Positions 1 to 8,215 of a DNA stretch of 64,000 nt are shown one piece after another. The notes under the pieces were generated by a model. It was not told the origin of the DNA and made no database searches. It saw only the letters and a program-made list of their open reading frames with translations. The DNA is taken from positions 21,020 to 85,019 of the forward strand of contig PMZR01000124.1 in the NCBI GenBank assembly GCA_003170135.1, given 5' to 3'. A program made the translations under genes and the position numbers. This DNA is from Acidobacteriota bacterium (GTDB lineage: Bacteria > Acidobacteriota > Vicinamibacteria > Vicinamibacterales > Fen-181). Position 1 is the first letter of the stretch, and each line of letters opens with the position of its first letter.

Positions 1-78
1 CACCGTGCGCGCGTTCTTCTGAATCTGCCAGCCGCTGTAACGCGTGCCGGCGTACTCGATCAGGAGCTTGAAGCGCAT
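1..78 (-). CDS. truA: tRNA pseudouridine synthase A, N-terminal 26 residues only
   Basis: The reverse complement of the first 78 bases reads MRFKLLIEYAGTRYSGWQIQ and continues to the window edge. This matches the start of TruA, whose N-terminus typically reads M(R/K)xKLxIxYDGTxxxGWQxQ. TruA converts uridines 38-40 of the tRNA anticodon arm to pseudouridine. The catalytic Asp lies further in and is outside the window. The ATG is at 76-78 on the minus strand. The family call rests on a short stretch, but the GT-x-(Y/F)-x-GWQ pattern is distinctive. Confidence 0.8.
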   Translation of the reverse strand, partial: MRFKLLIEYAGTRYSGWQIQKNARTV

Positions 79-265
79 GACGCCACCGTTCCACGTCGAC
101 TGTACAATGTGGAGTGTCCGATCATCAAACCCGCGTCCCGGGTCCCGCTTGATTCGACGTGCGGAACCGCGCGCGCCGCCACCGGCAGCTCATTGTGGAG
201 CTCCCACAAAAGGGCGCCCATCGCGCGTCACCCATGATTATGCTGTTGCGAACGGAGGCGTGTCG

Positions 266-476
266 ATGAACCGGTGCAGATTGCTCGTGGTGGCGGGCCT
301 GGTACTGTCGGCCTCATTGGCCTTGGTGTCCGTCGCCCTGGGCGCAGGCCCCTACGCCGGCTTCGTGACCGTCGTCGATGGCGAGACCGCCACCGGGATG
401 CGTGGGTTGACGGCGAAGGAAACGGACCAGGGACCAGCTGATCGCGATCGGCAAGATCATCGCCGGTCGGCTGTAG
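266..476 (+). pseudogene. Small exported protein, apparently frameshifted
   Basis: An ATG at 266 is preceded by GGAGG at 254-258. It starts a clear signal peptide, beginning MNRCRLLVVAGLVLSAS, with a likely cleavage after ALG-AG. After about 50 residues the frame turns into Arg/Asp-rich low-quality sequence. A neighbouring frame then reads DQLIAIGKIIAGRL followed by TAG at 474-476, which looks like an authentic hydrophobic C-terminus. A single-base shift near 425-435 would join the two into a ~70-residue exported peptide. No family is recognised. It could also be a chance ORF or an assembly error. Confidence 0.3.
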
Positions 477-561
477 CGCCGGCAGACCGCCCGTCACGTA
501 GCGATCTGGTGGTTTCTGGCGCCTGGGGCCAGCGGCGTCCGATCATCTACGAATGTTTTCG

Positions 562-589
562 TTGACAAGTACGAAGAGCGTCGTATAAT
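562..589 (+). promoter_or_regulatory. Consensus sigma70 promoter of the blaI-like gene
   Basis: TTGACA at 562-567 and TATAAT at 584-589 are separated by 16 bp, matching both consensus hexamers exactly. The ATG at 597 begins 7 nt after the -10 box, so initiation at the usual distance gives an mRNA with essentially no leader. No Shine-Dalgarno sequence precedes the ATG. Confidence 0.8.
570..585. promoter_or_regulatory. Dyad operator for the BlaI-like repressor
   Basis: TACGA-N6-TCGTA is a perfect 5-bp dyad between the -35 and -10 boxes, overlapping the first two bases of the -10. BlaI/MecI/CopY repressors bind dyads with TACA/TGTA-type arms in exactly this position. Autoregulation of the downstream gene is the likely role (inference). 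Confidence 0.65.
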
Positions 590-596
590 CGGCGGC

Positions 597-986
597 ATGG
601 GAACGAAGACGCCAAAACCGACCGACGCCGAACTGGCGATCCTGCGGGTCCTGTGGGAACAGGGGCCGAGCACCGTCCGTCAAATCCAGGAGGTCCTCGA
701 CCGCGTCCGGACCACCGGATACACGACCGTTCTCAAGCTGCTCCAGATCATGACCGAGAAGGGTCTGGTGCGGCGCGACGTGACCGAGCGCCGGCACGTC
801 TATCGCGTGCGGTTCTCCGAGGCGCAAACCCAGCAGCGGTTACTGGGCGACCTCCTCGAGCGGGCATTCGCGGGATCCACGAGCAAGCTGGTGATGCAGG
901 CCCTCTGCAACCGCAAGACGTCGCCCGGAGACCTGGCGGCCATCCGGAAGCTGCTCGATGAGTGGGAAGAAGGAGCAATCGGATGA
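597..986 (+). CDS. BlaI/MecI/CopY-family transcriptional repressor
   Basis: This 129-residue winged-helix protein has the length and pattern of BlaI/MecI regulators: a helix reading LTxAELAILRVLW-like near residues 9-22, a recognition region TTGYTTVLKLLQ around 42-53, and a C-terminal dimerisation helix ending in a RKLLDEWEE-type segment. In the family, repression is lifted when a partner M56 membrane protease is triggered and the repressor is cleaved. The partner gene follows with an ATGA overlap. The start is fixed by the promoter at 562-589, which leaves no room for a leader. Target genes beyond its own operon are unknown; no beta-lactamase gene is nearby. Confidence 0.93.
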   Translation: MGTKTPKPTDAELAILRVLWEQGPSTVRQIQEVLDRVRTTGYTTVLKLLQIMTEKGLVRRDVTERRHVYRVRFSEAQTQQRLLGDLLERAFAGSTSKLVMQALCNRKTSPGDLAAIRKLLDEWEEGAIG

Positions 987-3900
987 GCCCCGATGCGGTC
1001 AGCATGCTCCTCGGCCCGGCGGCGGTGCCGGTGCTCGGCCGGACGATCCTCTATTCGATCTGGCAGGTCGGCCTCGTCGCCGGCCTGACGGCGCTGGCGC
1101 TGGCGGCGCTTCGCCGCGCCACGTCCAACGTGCGCTACCTCGTCGCGTGCGCCGGCCTCGTCGTCTCCCTTGCGGTTCCGGTGACGACGTTTGTCGCGCT
1201 TGCGCGGACTCGGCCGACCGGCAGCACGCCGGCGACCTCGAGCGCCGCGACGCGCGATTGGCCCGCCGTCCGAAGTGACCTGAAGGTGGCGCTTGTCATG
1301 CCCGCACCAATGCCGGCGGTATCGCGGGCGCGCCCGCGCGACGGGCGCCTGGACGCCGCGTTCCCATGGCTGGTCTCGGCCTGGGCGATCGGCGTCCTCC
1401 TGCTGTCGCTGCGGCTCGTCGGCGGCTGGTGGGCGGTGGTGCGCCTGGCGACCCGTCGTGTGTCGCCGCCGCGCGACGAGTGGCGGGCGCTGTTCGATGG
1501 CGCGCTCGAGCGGATGGGGATGACGCGCGCCGTTCGCGTCCTCGAGTCCGCGGCGATCGGCGTGCCGACCGTCATCGGCTGGCTTCGGCCCGTCGTCCTG
1601 CTGCCTGTCAGCGCGCTGTCCGGCCTGACGCTGCGGCAGGTCGAAGCGATTCTCGCGCATGAACTCGCGCACGTCCGCCGGCACGACTATTTGGTGAACC
1701 TCTTCCAGTCCGCCATCGAGACCTTGCTCTTCTATCACCCTGCCGTGTGGTGGTTGTCGGCGCGTATCCGGGGCGAGCGCGAGCACTGTTGCGACGACGT
1801 GGCGGTCGCCGTGCTCGGCGACGCGATTGGCTACGCCCGCGCCCTGACGGCACTCGAAGCGCGGCGTGTGCGCACGCCACGACCGGCGGCCGCCGCCAAC
1901 GGAGGACCTCTGATGCGCCGCATTGCACGCCTTCGCGAGACCGCTGGCGTCCCGAACGCGCAGGCCGGCTGGTTGCTTCCGATCGTTTTCGTCCTGTTCG
2001 TGGTGCTCGCGCTGGCATCCGCCACGGCAGTGCGCGCGGCGTATTGGCAGGTCAACAGGAACGAGCCGGCCCGCCCGTCCACACAACAGGCGGCATCGCA
2101 CCAAACGACCGACCCACAGAGCCTGGCCGTCGAGCTGGAGCGCGTGCGGGCAACGCTGCGCGCGGAACTGGAGCGGACGGACCGGGCGCTGCGGGAGCAG
2201 GCCCGCAGCGGGCCGGCGAGCGAACAGATCGCGCTCGCCCAGCAGACCGTTCGCAACGCGCTCGATCAGATGGAACGGGTGCGACGGGAGCAGATCGATG
2301 CGGATCGCGCGCTACGCGACGGGGCGCGGACGCGCGGAGTCGCGCAGGCTCAGAGTGAGCGTGCCTTCGAAGTCGCGCAACAGTCGATTCAGCGCCGGAT
2401 GCAGCTGATGGAAGAGGCGCTGCAGCAGCAGCGGGGCGGCGAGGCGAGTGGGGCTCTCGAACGCGCCGGCGACGCGCTCCGGCGTCGAATGGAGCAGATG
2501 GACCAGGCGTTGCAGCAAGAGGCCGAACGAATCGGCAGAGTGTCACAGCGGATGGCCCGCCTGCAGGTCGGCGCCATGCCGTCCGTGCCGCCGTTGCCGT
2601 CCATGGCACCGATGCCGGCCATGCCGGACTTCGGCCTCGCCATGCAGGCACCTCCGGCACCTCCGGCACCCCCGGCGCCACCTGCGCTTCGCGCGCCAGC
2701 GGCGCCACCAGCGCCTCCGGCTCCGCCTGCCTCGGTCCCTGCTCCTGCGCCGCAGGCGCCACCGGCACCGTCCACGCCGCCGGCACCGCCGTCACCTGCG
2801 TCTCCTCCGGCGCCGCCTGCGCCTCCTGCACCACCGGCGTTGCCGGGCTCGGGCCTGTTCTCGTGGTTCTTCGGCGATCGCCAGGGGGAATCACACTCGA
2901 TCTGGTCGCACGACGGCCACAAGACCGACGTGCGGATACACGGCGAGGTCGTCCTCACCGACGACGACAGCGACATCAAGAGCCTGTCACCGGGCGGATA
3001 CGTGACGATCACGGAACGCACCGGCCTGTTCAACGCTGTCACGTTCGAGTCGCGATCGGTGAACGGGAAGATCGAGCGTACGTGGAGTGGACTGGACGGT
3101 GACGCCGAGCGGCGCACATGGCTGGCCGATCACCTGCTCGCGCTGGTGCGCAACAGCGGCTTCGCGGCCGAGGCGCGGGTGGCTCGCATTCTGAAACAGG
3201 CAGGCCCGGACGGCGTGCTGCAGGAAATTTCGCGCCTCACCTCCGACTACGTCAAGCGCGTCTACATCCAGCGCCTGCTGGTTGCCGCCCCGCTCGATGA
3301 CGCAACGCTGTCACGTCTCATCGCGCAGGTGGGCCGCGAGATGCACTCGGCCTATGACATCGCATCGGTGCTGTCCGGCCTCGCGCCGCGCCTGCGCGAG
3401 GACTCGACGCGGATCGCGTACCTGCAGGCGGTCAGGGCGGTCAACTCGGACTACGACCGGCGTCGTGCGCTCAGCGCGCTGATGCAGGCGGGCGCGCTCA
3501 GCCCGGCGGTCGTCACCGCGCTGCTCGATGCGGCCACGGCGATTCGATCCGACTACGACATCGCGGGCGTGCTCACGGAGTTGCTGCAATCGAACGACGT
3601 CACCGACGCCAGCCGCCAGGGGTTCGTTGCGGCGCTGGACACGATTCAATCCGACTACGAGCGACGCCGGGTGCTCACCGCGCTCGCCGATCGCGCCACG
3701 TCGACGCCGGCGGTCCTCACTGTCGTCTACAGCAGCGCGTCACGCATGCGATCGGACTACGACCTGGCCTCGGTGCTCGCTGACTGCCTTCGCCGCCACC
3801 CGCTGGACCCGACGCTGCGGCCCGCGTTCTTCGCGGCGTTCGCCGGCCTCAAGTCTGATTACGAGCGGCACCGGGTCCTGTCTCTCGTGCTCGACGATGC

Positions 3901-4114
3901 CCGCACCGACAACGAAACGGTGCTGGCGGTTCTGCACGCCAGCACGCAGATCCAGGGCAGCTACGACCGCGCGGCGCTCCTCTGTTCCATCGCGCAACGG
4001 CACCAGCTACAGGGACCGGCGCGCGACGCCTATCTTGCCGCGGCCCGCGGCATCTCCTCACGCTACGAGCAGGACCGCGCGCTGGCGGCGATCACGCGTT
4101 CCGAGATGCGCTGA
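983..4114 (+). CDS. M56-family (BlaR1-type) membrane metalloprotease with nine 34-residue C-terminal repeats
   Basis: The protein has 1043 residues. The start at ATG 983 overlaps the blaI stop and has AAGGAG at 970-975. N-terminal membrane helices lie near residues 22-42, 50-73 and 127-152. The zinc motif HELAH is at 226-230, with a probable third ligand in EREH (264-267). A further helix spans 330-352. Then come a Glu/Gln/Arg-rich coiled-coil zone (~385-545), a Pro/Ala-rich linker (~553-621) and a C-terminal domain. In that domain a motif of the form SDY(D/E)-x-R/A-x-x-L recurs nine times, mostly every 102 bp, from base 3242 to 4058. Family members sense a signal outside and cleave the BlaI repressor inside. 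There is no penicillin-binding sensor domain; the repeat domain may replace it (inference). Confidence 0.88.
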   Translation: MSPDAVSMLLGPAAVPVLGRTILYSIWQVGLVAGLTALALAALRRATSNVRYLVACAGLVVSLAVPVTTFVALARTRPTGSTPATSSAATRDWPAVRSDLKVALVMPAPMPAVSRARPRDGRLDAAFPWLVSAWAIGVLLLSLRLVGGWWAVVRLATRRVSPPRDEWRALFDGALERMGMTRAVRVLESAAIGVPTVIGWLRPVVLLPVSALSGLTLRQVEAILAHELAHVRRHDYLVNLFQSAIETLLFYHPAVWWLSARIRGEREHCCDDVAVAVLGDAIGYARALTALEARRVRTPRPAAAANGGPLMRRIARLRETAGVPNAQAGWLLPIVFVLFVVLALASATAVRAAYWQVNRNEPARPSTQQAASHQTTDPQSLAVELERVRATLRAELERTDRALREQARSGPASEQIALAQQTVRNALDQMERVRREQIDADRALRDGARTRGVAQAQSERAFEVAQQSIQRRMQLMEEALQQQRGGEASGALERAGDALRRRMEQMDQALQQEAERIGRVSQRMARLQVGAMPSVPPLPSMAPMPAMPDFGLAMQAPPAPPAPPAPPALRAPAAPPAPPAPPASVPAPAPQAPPAPSTPPAPPSPASPPAPPAPPAPPALPGSGLFSWFFGDRQGESHSIWSHDGHKTDVRIHGEVVLTDDDSDIKSLSPGGYVTITERTGLFNAVTFESRSVNGKIERTWSGLDGDAERRTWLADHLLALVRNSGFAAEARVARILKQAGPDGVLQEISRLTSDYVKRVYIQRLLVAAPLDDATLSRLIAQVGREMHSAYDIASVLSGLAPRLREDSTRIAYLQAVRAVNSDYDRRRALSALMQAGALSPAVVTALLDAATAIRSDYDIAGVLTELLQSNDVTDASRQGFVAALDTIQSDYERRRVLTALADRATSTPAVLTVVYSSASRMRSDYDLASVLADCLRRHPLDPTLRPAFFAAFAGLKSDYERHRVLSLVLDDARTDNETVLAVLHASTQIQGSYDRAALLCSIAQRHQLQGPARDAYLAAARGISSRYEQDRALAAITRSEMR

Positions 4115-4221
4115 GTCACGGGCCTCGCAAATCGCCGGGGTTCCGTCCCGGCCGGCGTTTCTTCGCGATCGTGTACACTCGAATTGTCCCCCGGCGAATT
4201 CAGTTTCGCGAAGCGAGGAAC

Positions 4222-4632
4222 ATGTCCGTCCAGATTCAATGCGACTATGAGGGCGACCTGCATTGCGGTGCGGTACACGGGCCATCCGGGAGCACGCTCT
4301 CGACCGATGCCCCTGCCGACAACCAGGGACGCGCCGAAACGTTCTCGCCCACCGATCTCGTCGCCACGGCGCTCGGGTCCTGCCTGTTGACGATCATGGG
4401 CATCTATGCGCGGCCGCGGGGCATCCGGATCGAAGGCGCCCGCGCCGTGGTCGAGAAAGAGATGACGACCACGCCGCCGCGGCGCATCGCGAAGCTGAAG
4501 GTTCGCGTCTCGTTGCCCGCCACGCTCGACGACAAGGCCCGCGGCGGTCTCGAGCAGGCGGCGCGCCTGTGCCCCGTCGCGGCATCGTTGCATCCGGACG
4601 TGACCCTCGATCTGACCTTCGACTACGTGTGA
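4222..4632 (+). CDS. OsmC-family peroxiredoxin-like protein
   Basis: This 136-residue OsmC/Ohr-type protein reduces organic hydroperoxides in the family's characterised members. Two conserved cysteines are visible: C54 in ALGSCLL and C117 in ARLCPVA, the usual catalytic pair. The segment FSPTDLVATALGSC is the family signature. ATG 4222 is chosen over an in-frame GTG at 4171 because GAGG precedes it at 4215-4218 and the alternative adds unrelated basic sequence. A TACACT box at 4174-4179 could be its -10. The gene stands alone and is followed by a strong hairpin. Confidence 0.9.
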   Translation: MSVQIQCDYEGDLHCGAVHGPSGSTLSTDAPADNQGRAETFSPTDLVATALGSCLLTIMGIYARPRGIRIEGARAVVEKEMTTTPPRRIAKLKVRVSLPATLDDKARGGLEQAARLCPVAASLHPDVTLDLTFDYV

Positions 4633-4641
4633 GCGATGGCA

Positions 4642-4686
4642 CGCCCTGGCTCGTCGCGATGATTCACCGCGCGACGCGCCAGGGCG
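4642..4686 (+). terminator. Hairpin after osmC-like gene
   Basis: CGCCCTGGC (4642-4650) pairs with GCCAGGGCG (4678-4686), and GTCGCG (4653-4658) pairs inside it with CGCGAC (4670-4675). The two stems total 15 bp. There is no T-tract, so intrinsic termination is only probable. Confidence 0.5.
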
Positions 4687-4741
4687 GCCAGCCTTCGACG
4701 CGGCGGGCGCGAAAGGCCGGTGGGAGCGCAGGGGCAAGCTG

Positions 4742-5968
4742 GTGAGTGCGACACCGACCGAAGACGGCGACGTGCGAGCCGATGTCGCGATCGTCGGCGC
4801 AGGGCCGGCGGGTTCGGTGGCCGCCTTCGTCCTCGCCCGCGCGGGCCTCGATGTCGTCCTGATGGACCGCGCCAGGTTCCCGAGGGACAAGGCCTGCGGC
4901 GACGGGCTGATGCCCGACGCGCTGGCGGCGCTGGCGGCAATCGGGCTCGCCGATCGCGCGCTGGCCGGGGCACGGCGCCTCACCGCGTTGCGCATCTACA
5001 CACCCAACGGCACGCCCGTCACCGTGAACGGCGAATTCGCGGTCGTGCCGCGCGAGCGCCTCGATGCCTGCCTGTGCGACGCCGCCGTGGACGCCGGCGC
5101 GCGGCTGCTCACCCCGGTCCGTGCCATCGGGCCCGTCGAACAGAATGGCCGCGTGGCTGGCGTGGTGGGCGAGACCGCAGGTGGCGGGAGCGTCTGCGTG
5201 CGGGCGCGCACGACCGTGCTGGCCACCGGCGCCGGCGCCGGGCCGCTGACCGCGTTCGGCGTGTGCGAGCAGAGCCGGCCCAGCGGCATGGCCGCGCGGT
5301 TCTATGTGGTGCCGGAAGACGAGGGCGCGCGCGTCGATCTCGATGCGCTCTGCGTCTCCTTCAACCGCAGCATCTGTCCGGGATACGGCTGGGTGTTTCC
5401 AGGCCCCGGCGGGTCCTTCAACATCGGCGTCGGCTACTCGACGGCCGCTCCACCCGAGACGAAGAACCTGCGCGTGCTGATGGCCCGCTTCGTAGAGAAC
5501 TTCCCACCCGCGCGCGAACTGACGAGGATGGCCGGAAGACGGTCCGACGTCCACGGCGCGCCGCTCAGGACCGGCCTGACGGGGTCGCGTCTGTCAGAAC
5601 CCGGCGTGCTCGTCGTCGGCGACGCGGCAGGGTTCACGTATCCGATCACCGGAGAGGGCATCGGCAAGGCGATTGAGAGCGGCATCCTGGCGGCCGAGAT
5701 CATCCGCGACGGAGTGCGCGCCAATCGCAGCGCTGAGGCGATCGCGAACGCGTACCGGGACGGGGTGGAGAAGACGTTCCGAGCTCGTTTCCAGGCGTAC
5801 GAGAATGCGCAGCGCTGGCTGGCGTTTCCGAGGCTCCTGGACTTCCTGGCCTGGCGCGCCAATTCGGGAAGTTACGTTCGCAAGCAGTTCAGGGCGCTCG
5901 CCGCCGACATCGTCGATCCCCGGGCGATTCTCTCGTTTGGCGGCCTGATCCGGACGCTGTTCACCTGA
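4742..5968 (+). CDS. Geranylgeranyl reductase-family FAD oxidoreductase
   Basis: This 408-residue flavoprotein has an N-terminal FAD-binding fold with GAGPAG at 19-24. The segment RFPRDKACGDGL at 45-56 is typical of geranylgeranyl reductases and related group 2 flavin monooxygenases. A second FAD motif, GDAAGFTYPITGEGI, lies near residue 293. Members saturate isoprenoid side chains (quinones, lipids, chlorophyll phytol) or hydroxylate small molecules, so the substrate cannot be assigned. The GTG start at 4742 is the only good one. It converges with a second family member whose end is 20 bp away. Roles in quinone or membrane isoprenoid reduction are plausible, given the polyprenyl synthase at 27.5 kb. 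Confidence 0.85.
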   Translation: MSATPTEDGDVRADVAIVGAGPAGSVAAFVLARAGLDVVLMDRARFPRDKACGDGLMPDALAALAAIGLADRALAGARRLTALRIYTPNGTPVTVNGEFAVVPRERLDACLCDAAVDAGARLLTPVRAIGPVEQNGRVAGVVGETAGGGSVCVRARTTVLATGAGAGPLTAFGVCEQSRPSGMAARFYVVPEDEGARVDLDALCVSFNRSICPGYGWVFPGPGGSFNIGVGYSTAAPPETKNLRVLMARFVENFPPARELTRMAGRRSDVHGAPLRTGLTGSRLSEPGVLVVGDAAGFTYPITGEGIGKAIESGILAAEIIRDGVRANRSAEAIANAYRDGVEKTFRARFQAYENAQRWLAFPRLLDFLAWRANSGSYVRKQFRALAADIVDPRAILSFGGLIRTLFT

Positions 5969-5988
5969 GCGCCGCGTCGACGGATCGC

Positions 5989-7182
5989 TCATCGCCCGGC
6001 AATGTGCGGTGGCGCGCGCCTTCCGTTCGACAGGCCCCGGAGCCACAAGGCCGGCGCGCGCAGGCCGAGCCACCAGACGAAGTCCCCGTACGATCGATCG
6101 CCTCTCGCGACACCCAGGTATCGGTCGAGGACGGTTCGTTCGGTTGCCAGGAGGCGCATGAACATCGACGGATACCGCCGCGCCAACCGGGCGAGACGAA
6201 GTGCGTAGCGCAGGTTGCGACCGAACGCCATCTCGCACGTTTGGCCATAGGTGGTCAATGTCGCCGGGCCCGCGTCCTTTGCCTGCACCGCGCGGGCGGC
6301 CACCTCACCGGAAATGCGGCCGGACCGGATCGCGTAGGTGATGCCTTCGCCGAGGAACGCGTCGACGAACCCCGCCGCATCTCCGGCCAGTATCACGCCA
6401 TCGGAGACGAGATTGCGCCGCACGCCCCCGCACGGGATCAGGTGACCGTGCACCTCCGTCCTGTCCACGTCGATCTGCAGGTCCCGACAGAACGTCTCGA
6501 ACACGCGTCTGGGCGCCGGGAGATCTGACCGCAGGCCGCCGATACCCACCGAGTAGAAATCCCCGTGAGGGAAGACCCAGCCGTAGCCGCCCCGCGCGAC
6601 GCCGAGGTACACGTCGATGACGTCTTTCAGATCGGCAAACTGTGGCAATTGCGCCGACGGCACCCGGCACTCGAGGCATACGCCCGATTCGTCGTTCCGG
6701 TCGGGGCGCCTGACGTCCTTCGCCAGTCTGCCCGCCGTTCCTTCCGCGATGATGACGACGGCGCACGTCGTCTGGTCATCCCTGGTCTGGAGCACCATCT
6801 CGTCTCCAACCCGCGTGATCGCCGTGACCTCCCCCACGCGGACTCGCGCGCCTGCCTCCTGCGCCTTCTCGACCAGGAAATGATCGAAGTGCTCCCTTCG
6901 CACCAGCACGGCGACGCGTTCGTCCGATCGGCCGAGCATGGAATCGGAACCATAATGAACGCGCGTGCCAAAACACGCCGCATCCACCAGCCGCTCCGGA
7001 AGCGCAAACCCCAGCGAGCGCAGCGCCTGTTCCGACACCGCCCCGCCGCATAGCTTGGGTCGCGGCATCGCCGCCTTCTCGAAGAGAACCACGCGGCAGC
7101 CGAGCGCTGCCGCCTGGCGCGCGGCCGAACTGCCCGCGGGACCGCCTCCGACGACGGCGACATCACACCGGTCACCGCCCAT
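5989..7182 (-). CDS. Geranylgeranyl reductase-family FAD oxidoreductase (second copy)
   Basis: This 397-residue flavoprotein has GGGPAGS at 12-18, PRPKLCGGAVS near 40-50 and a second FAD motif, AGDAAGFVDAFLGEGI. It has the same architecture as the neighbour on the opposite strand, but the two are clearly diverged in sequence (for example CGDG versus CGGA after the first Rossmann unit). They are therefore better seen as paralogs with different substrates than as a recent duplication. The start ATG at 7182 has no convincing Shine-Dalgarno sequence. The actual isoprenoid or other substrate is not deducible. Confidence 0.83.
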   Translation of the reverse strand: MGGDRCDVAVVGGGPAGSSAARQAAALGCRVVLFEKAAMPRPKLCGGAVSEQALRSLGFALPERLVDAACFGTRVHYGSDSMLGRSDERVAVLVRREHFDHFLVEKAQEAGARVRVGEVTAITRVGDEMVLQTRDDQTTCAVVIIAEGTAGRLAKDVRRPDRNDESGVCLECRVPSAQLPQFADLKDVIDVYLGVARGGYGWVFPHGDFYSVGIGGLRSDLPAPRRVFETFCRDLQIDVDRTEVHGHLIPCGGVRRNLVSDGVILAGDAAGFVDAFLGEGITYAIRSGRISGEVAARAVQAKDAGPATLTTYGQTCEMAFGRNLRYALRLARLARRYPSMFMRLLATERTVLDRYLGVARGDRSYGDFVWWLGLRAPALWLRGLSNGRRAPPHIAGR

Positions 7183-7420
7183 GCCGGAATTCCATGTCGA
7201 GCGCGAAGATGACGATGGGAATCAGCACGCCCACAACATTGGCCTCCAGCACCGCAGATTCTTGACGAGTGTACCGTACAGATAATCAGTCAGGAGCCGC
7301 GCACAGCCATGAGCAGGCCAACGCGCTCAACCCGATGAGCGGGCAGGGCAGAGGAGCGTCGAACACGTTGGCTCACATCGGGTCCGCACGTCGCCGTGAC
7401 TTTTGGTACAGTACGGCGTC

Positions 7421-8179
7421 GTGGCAGCAATGAAGCGGGCTTCGGCATCGTCGGCGACCGGTTCCCGGCGGGGCGATCAACTCGCTCTGCCGCTCGGCAA
7501 GCCGGCCTCACCGGCCGACGTGGAAGCCGTGTCGATCGGCCGGCGCCTCGTCACGGTGCGCTTCGTCCGGCACCGCGGCGCGCGCCGTTACGTCCTGCGC
7601 GTGTTGCCCGACCTCACCGTGCGCGTCACCGTTCCCCGGGCCGGTACCCGCGCGCACGCGATCGCCTTCCTGCGGCGCGAGCTGCGCTGGCTGGACCTGC
7701 AGCGGTACGCGGCCGCGCGAAACGCCGGCGCGCTTCTTTTCCGCGGTGAGCTTCTCGCGCTGCAAACCGACGGTACCTCACCGGACCGCGCGGTGCACAT
7801 CGGCGGCACGCGCGTCCCCGTGCGCGCCGGGGAAAGCCCGAGGCAGGCGGCGGTCCGGCACCTGCGGGCGCTGGCCGGGCGCGAACTTCGAGACCACCTG
7901 CTCGCCCTCGCCGATCGGTTCGGCCTTCCCGTCAAGCGGATCACGATCCGCAACCAGCAGACGCGCTGGGGCTCGTGTTCGCCGCACGGCGCCGTCGCGC
8001 TCAATTGGCGGCTCATCCAGATGCCGGACAGCGTCCGCGACTACATCCTCATTCACGAGTTGATGCACCTGCGCGAGCGCAATCATTCCCGCCGCTTCTG
8101 GACGCTGGTGGAGCAGGCGTGTCCCGATCACCGGGTCGCGCGCCGGTGGCTCAAAGGACACGAAGCGGAGTTGCTGTGA
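7421..8179 (+). CDS. YgjP/M48-type zinc metallopeptidase (DUF45)
   Basis: This ~252-residue protein carries RWGSCSPHGAVALNWRL followed by the zinc motif HELMH (212-216) and a downstream RNHSRRFW. These are the hallmarks of the YgjP/SprT-like DUF45 family. The N-terminal third has the family's beta-rich pattern with RRYVLRV. The biological substrate is not known for most members. GTG 7421 was chosen because a TACAGT box at 7407-7412 lies 8 nt upstream, as for other leaderless genes here. ATG 7430 and TTG 7403 are alternatives. The gene converges on the PP2C phosphatase gene. Confidence 0.87.
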   Translation: MAAMKRASASSATGSRRGDQLALPLGKPASPADVEAVSIGRRLVTVRFVRHRGARRYVLRVLPDLTVRVTVPRAGTRAHAIAFLRRELRWLDLQRYAAARNAGALLFRGELLALQTDGTSPDRAVHIGGTRVPVRAGESPRQAAVRHLRALAGRELRDHLLALADRFGLPVKRITIRNQQTRWGSCSPHGAVALNWRLIQMPDSVRDYILIHELMHLRERNHSRRFWTLVEQACPDHRVARRWLKGHEAELL

Positions 8180-8181
8180 GG

Positions 8182-8202
8182 GCCCGGCGTGCCGTGCCGG
8201 GC
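8182..8202. terminator. Bidirectional hairpin between convergent genes
   Basis: GCCCGGC (8182-8188) and GCCGGGC (8196-8202) form a perfect 7-bp stem with a 7-nt loop, just past the metallopeptidase stop and before the 3' end of the opposing gene. There is no T-run on either side. Confidence 0.5.
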
Positions 8203-8215
8203 TGCCAGGACGCGG

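Noticed and set aside
983..4114. Beta-lactam resistance operon (blaR1-blaI)
   Set aside because: The M56 protein lacks a penicillin-binding sensor domain and no beta-lactamase gene is present, so the inducer is not assumed to be a beta-lactam.
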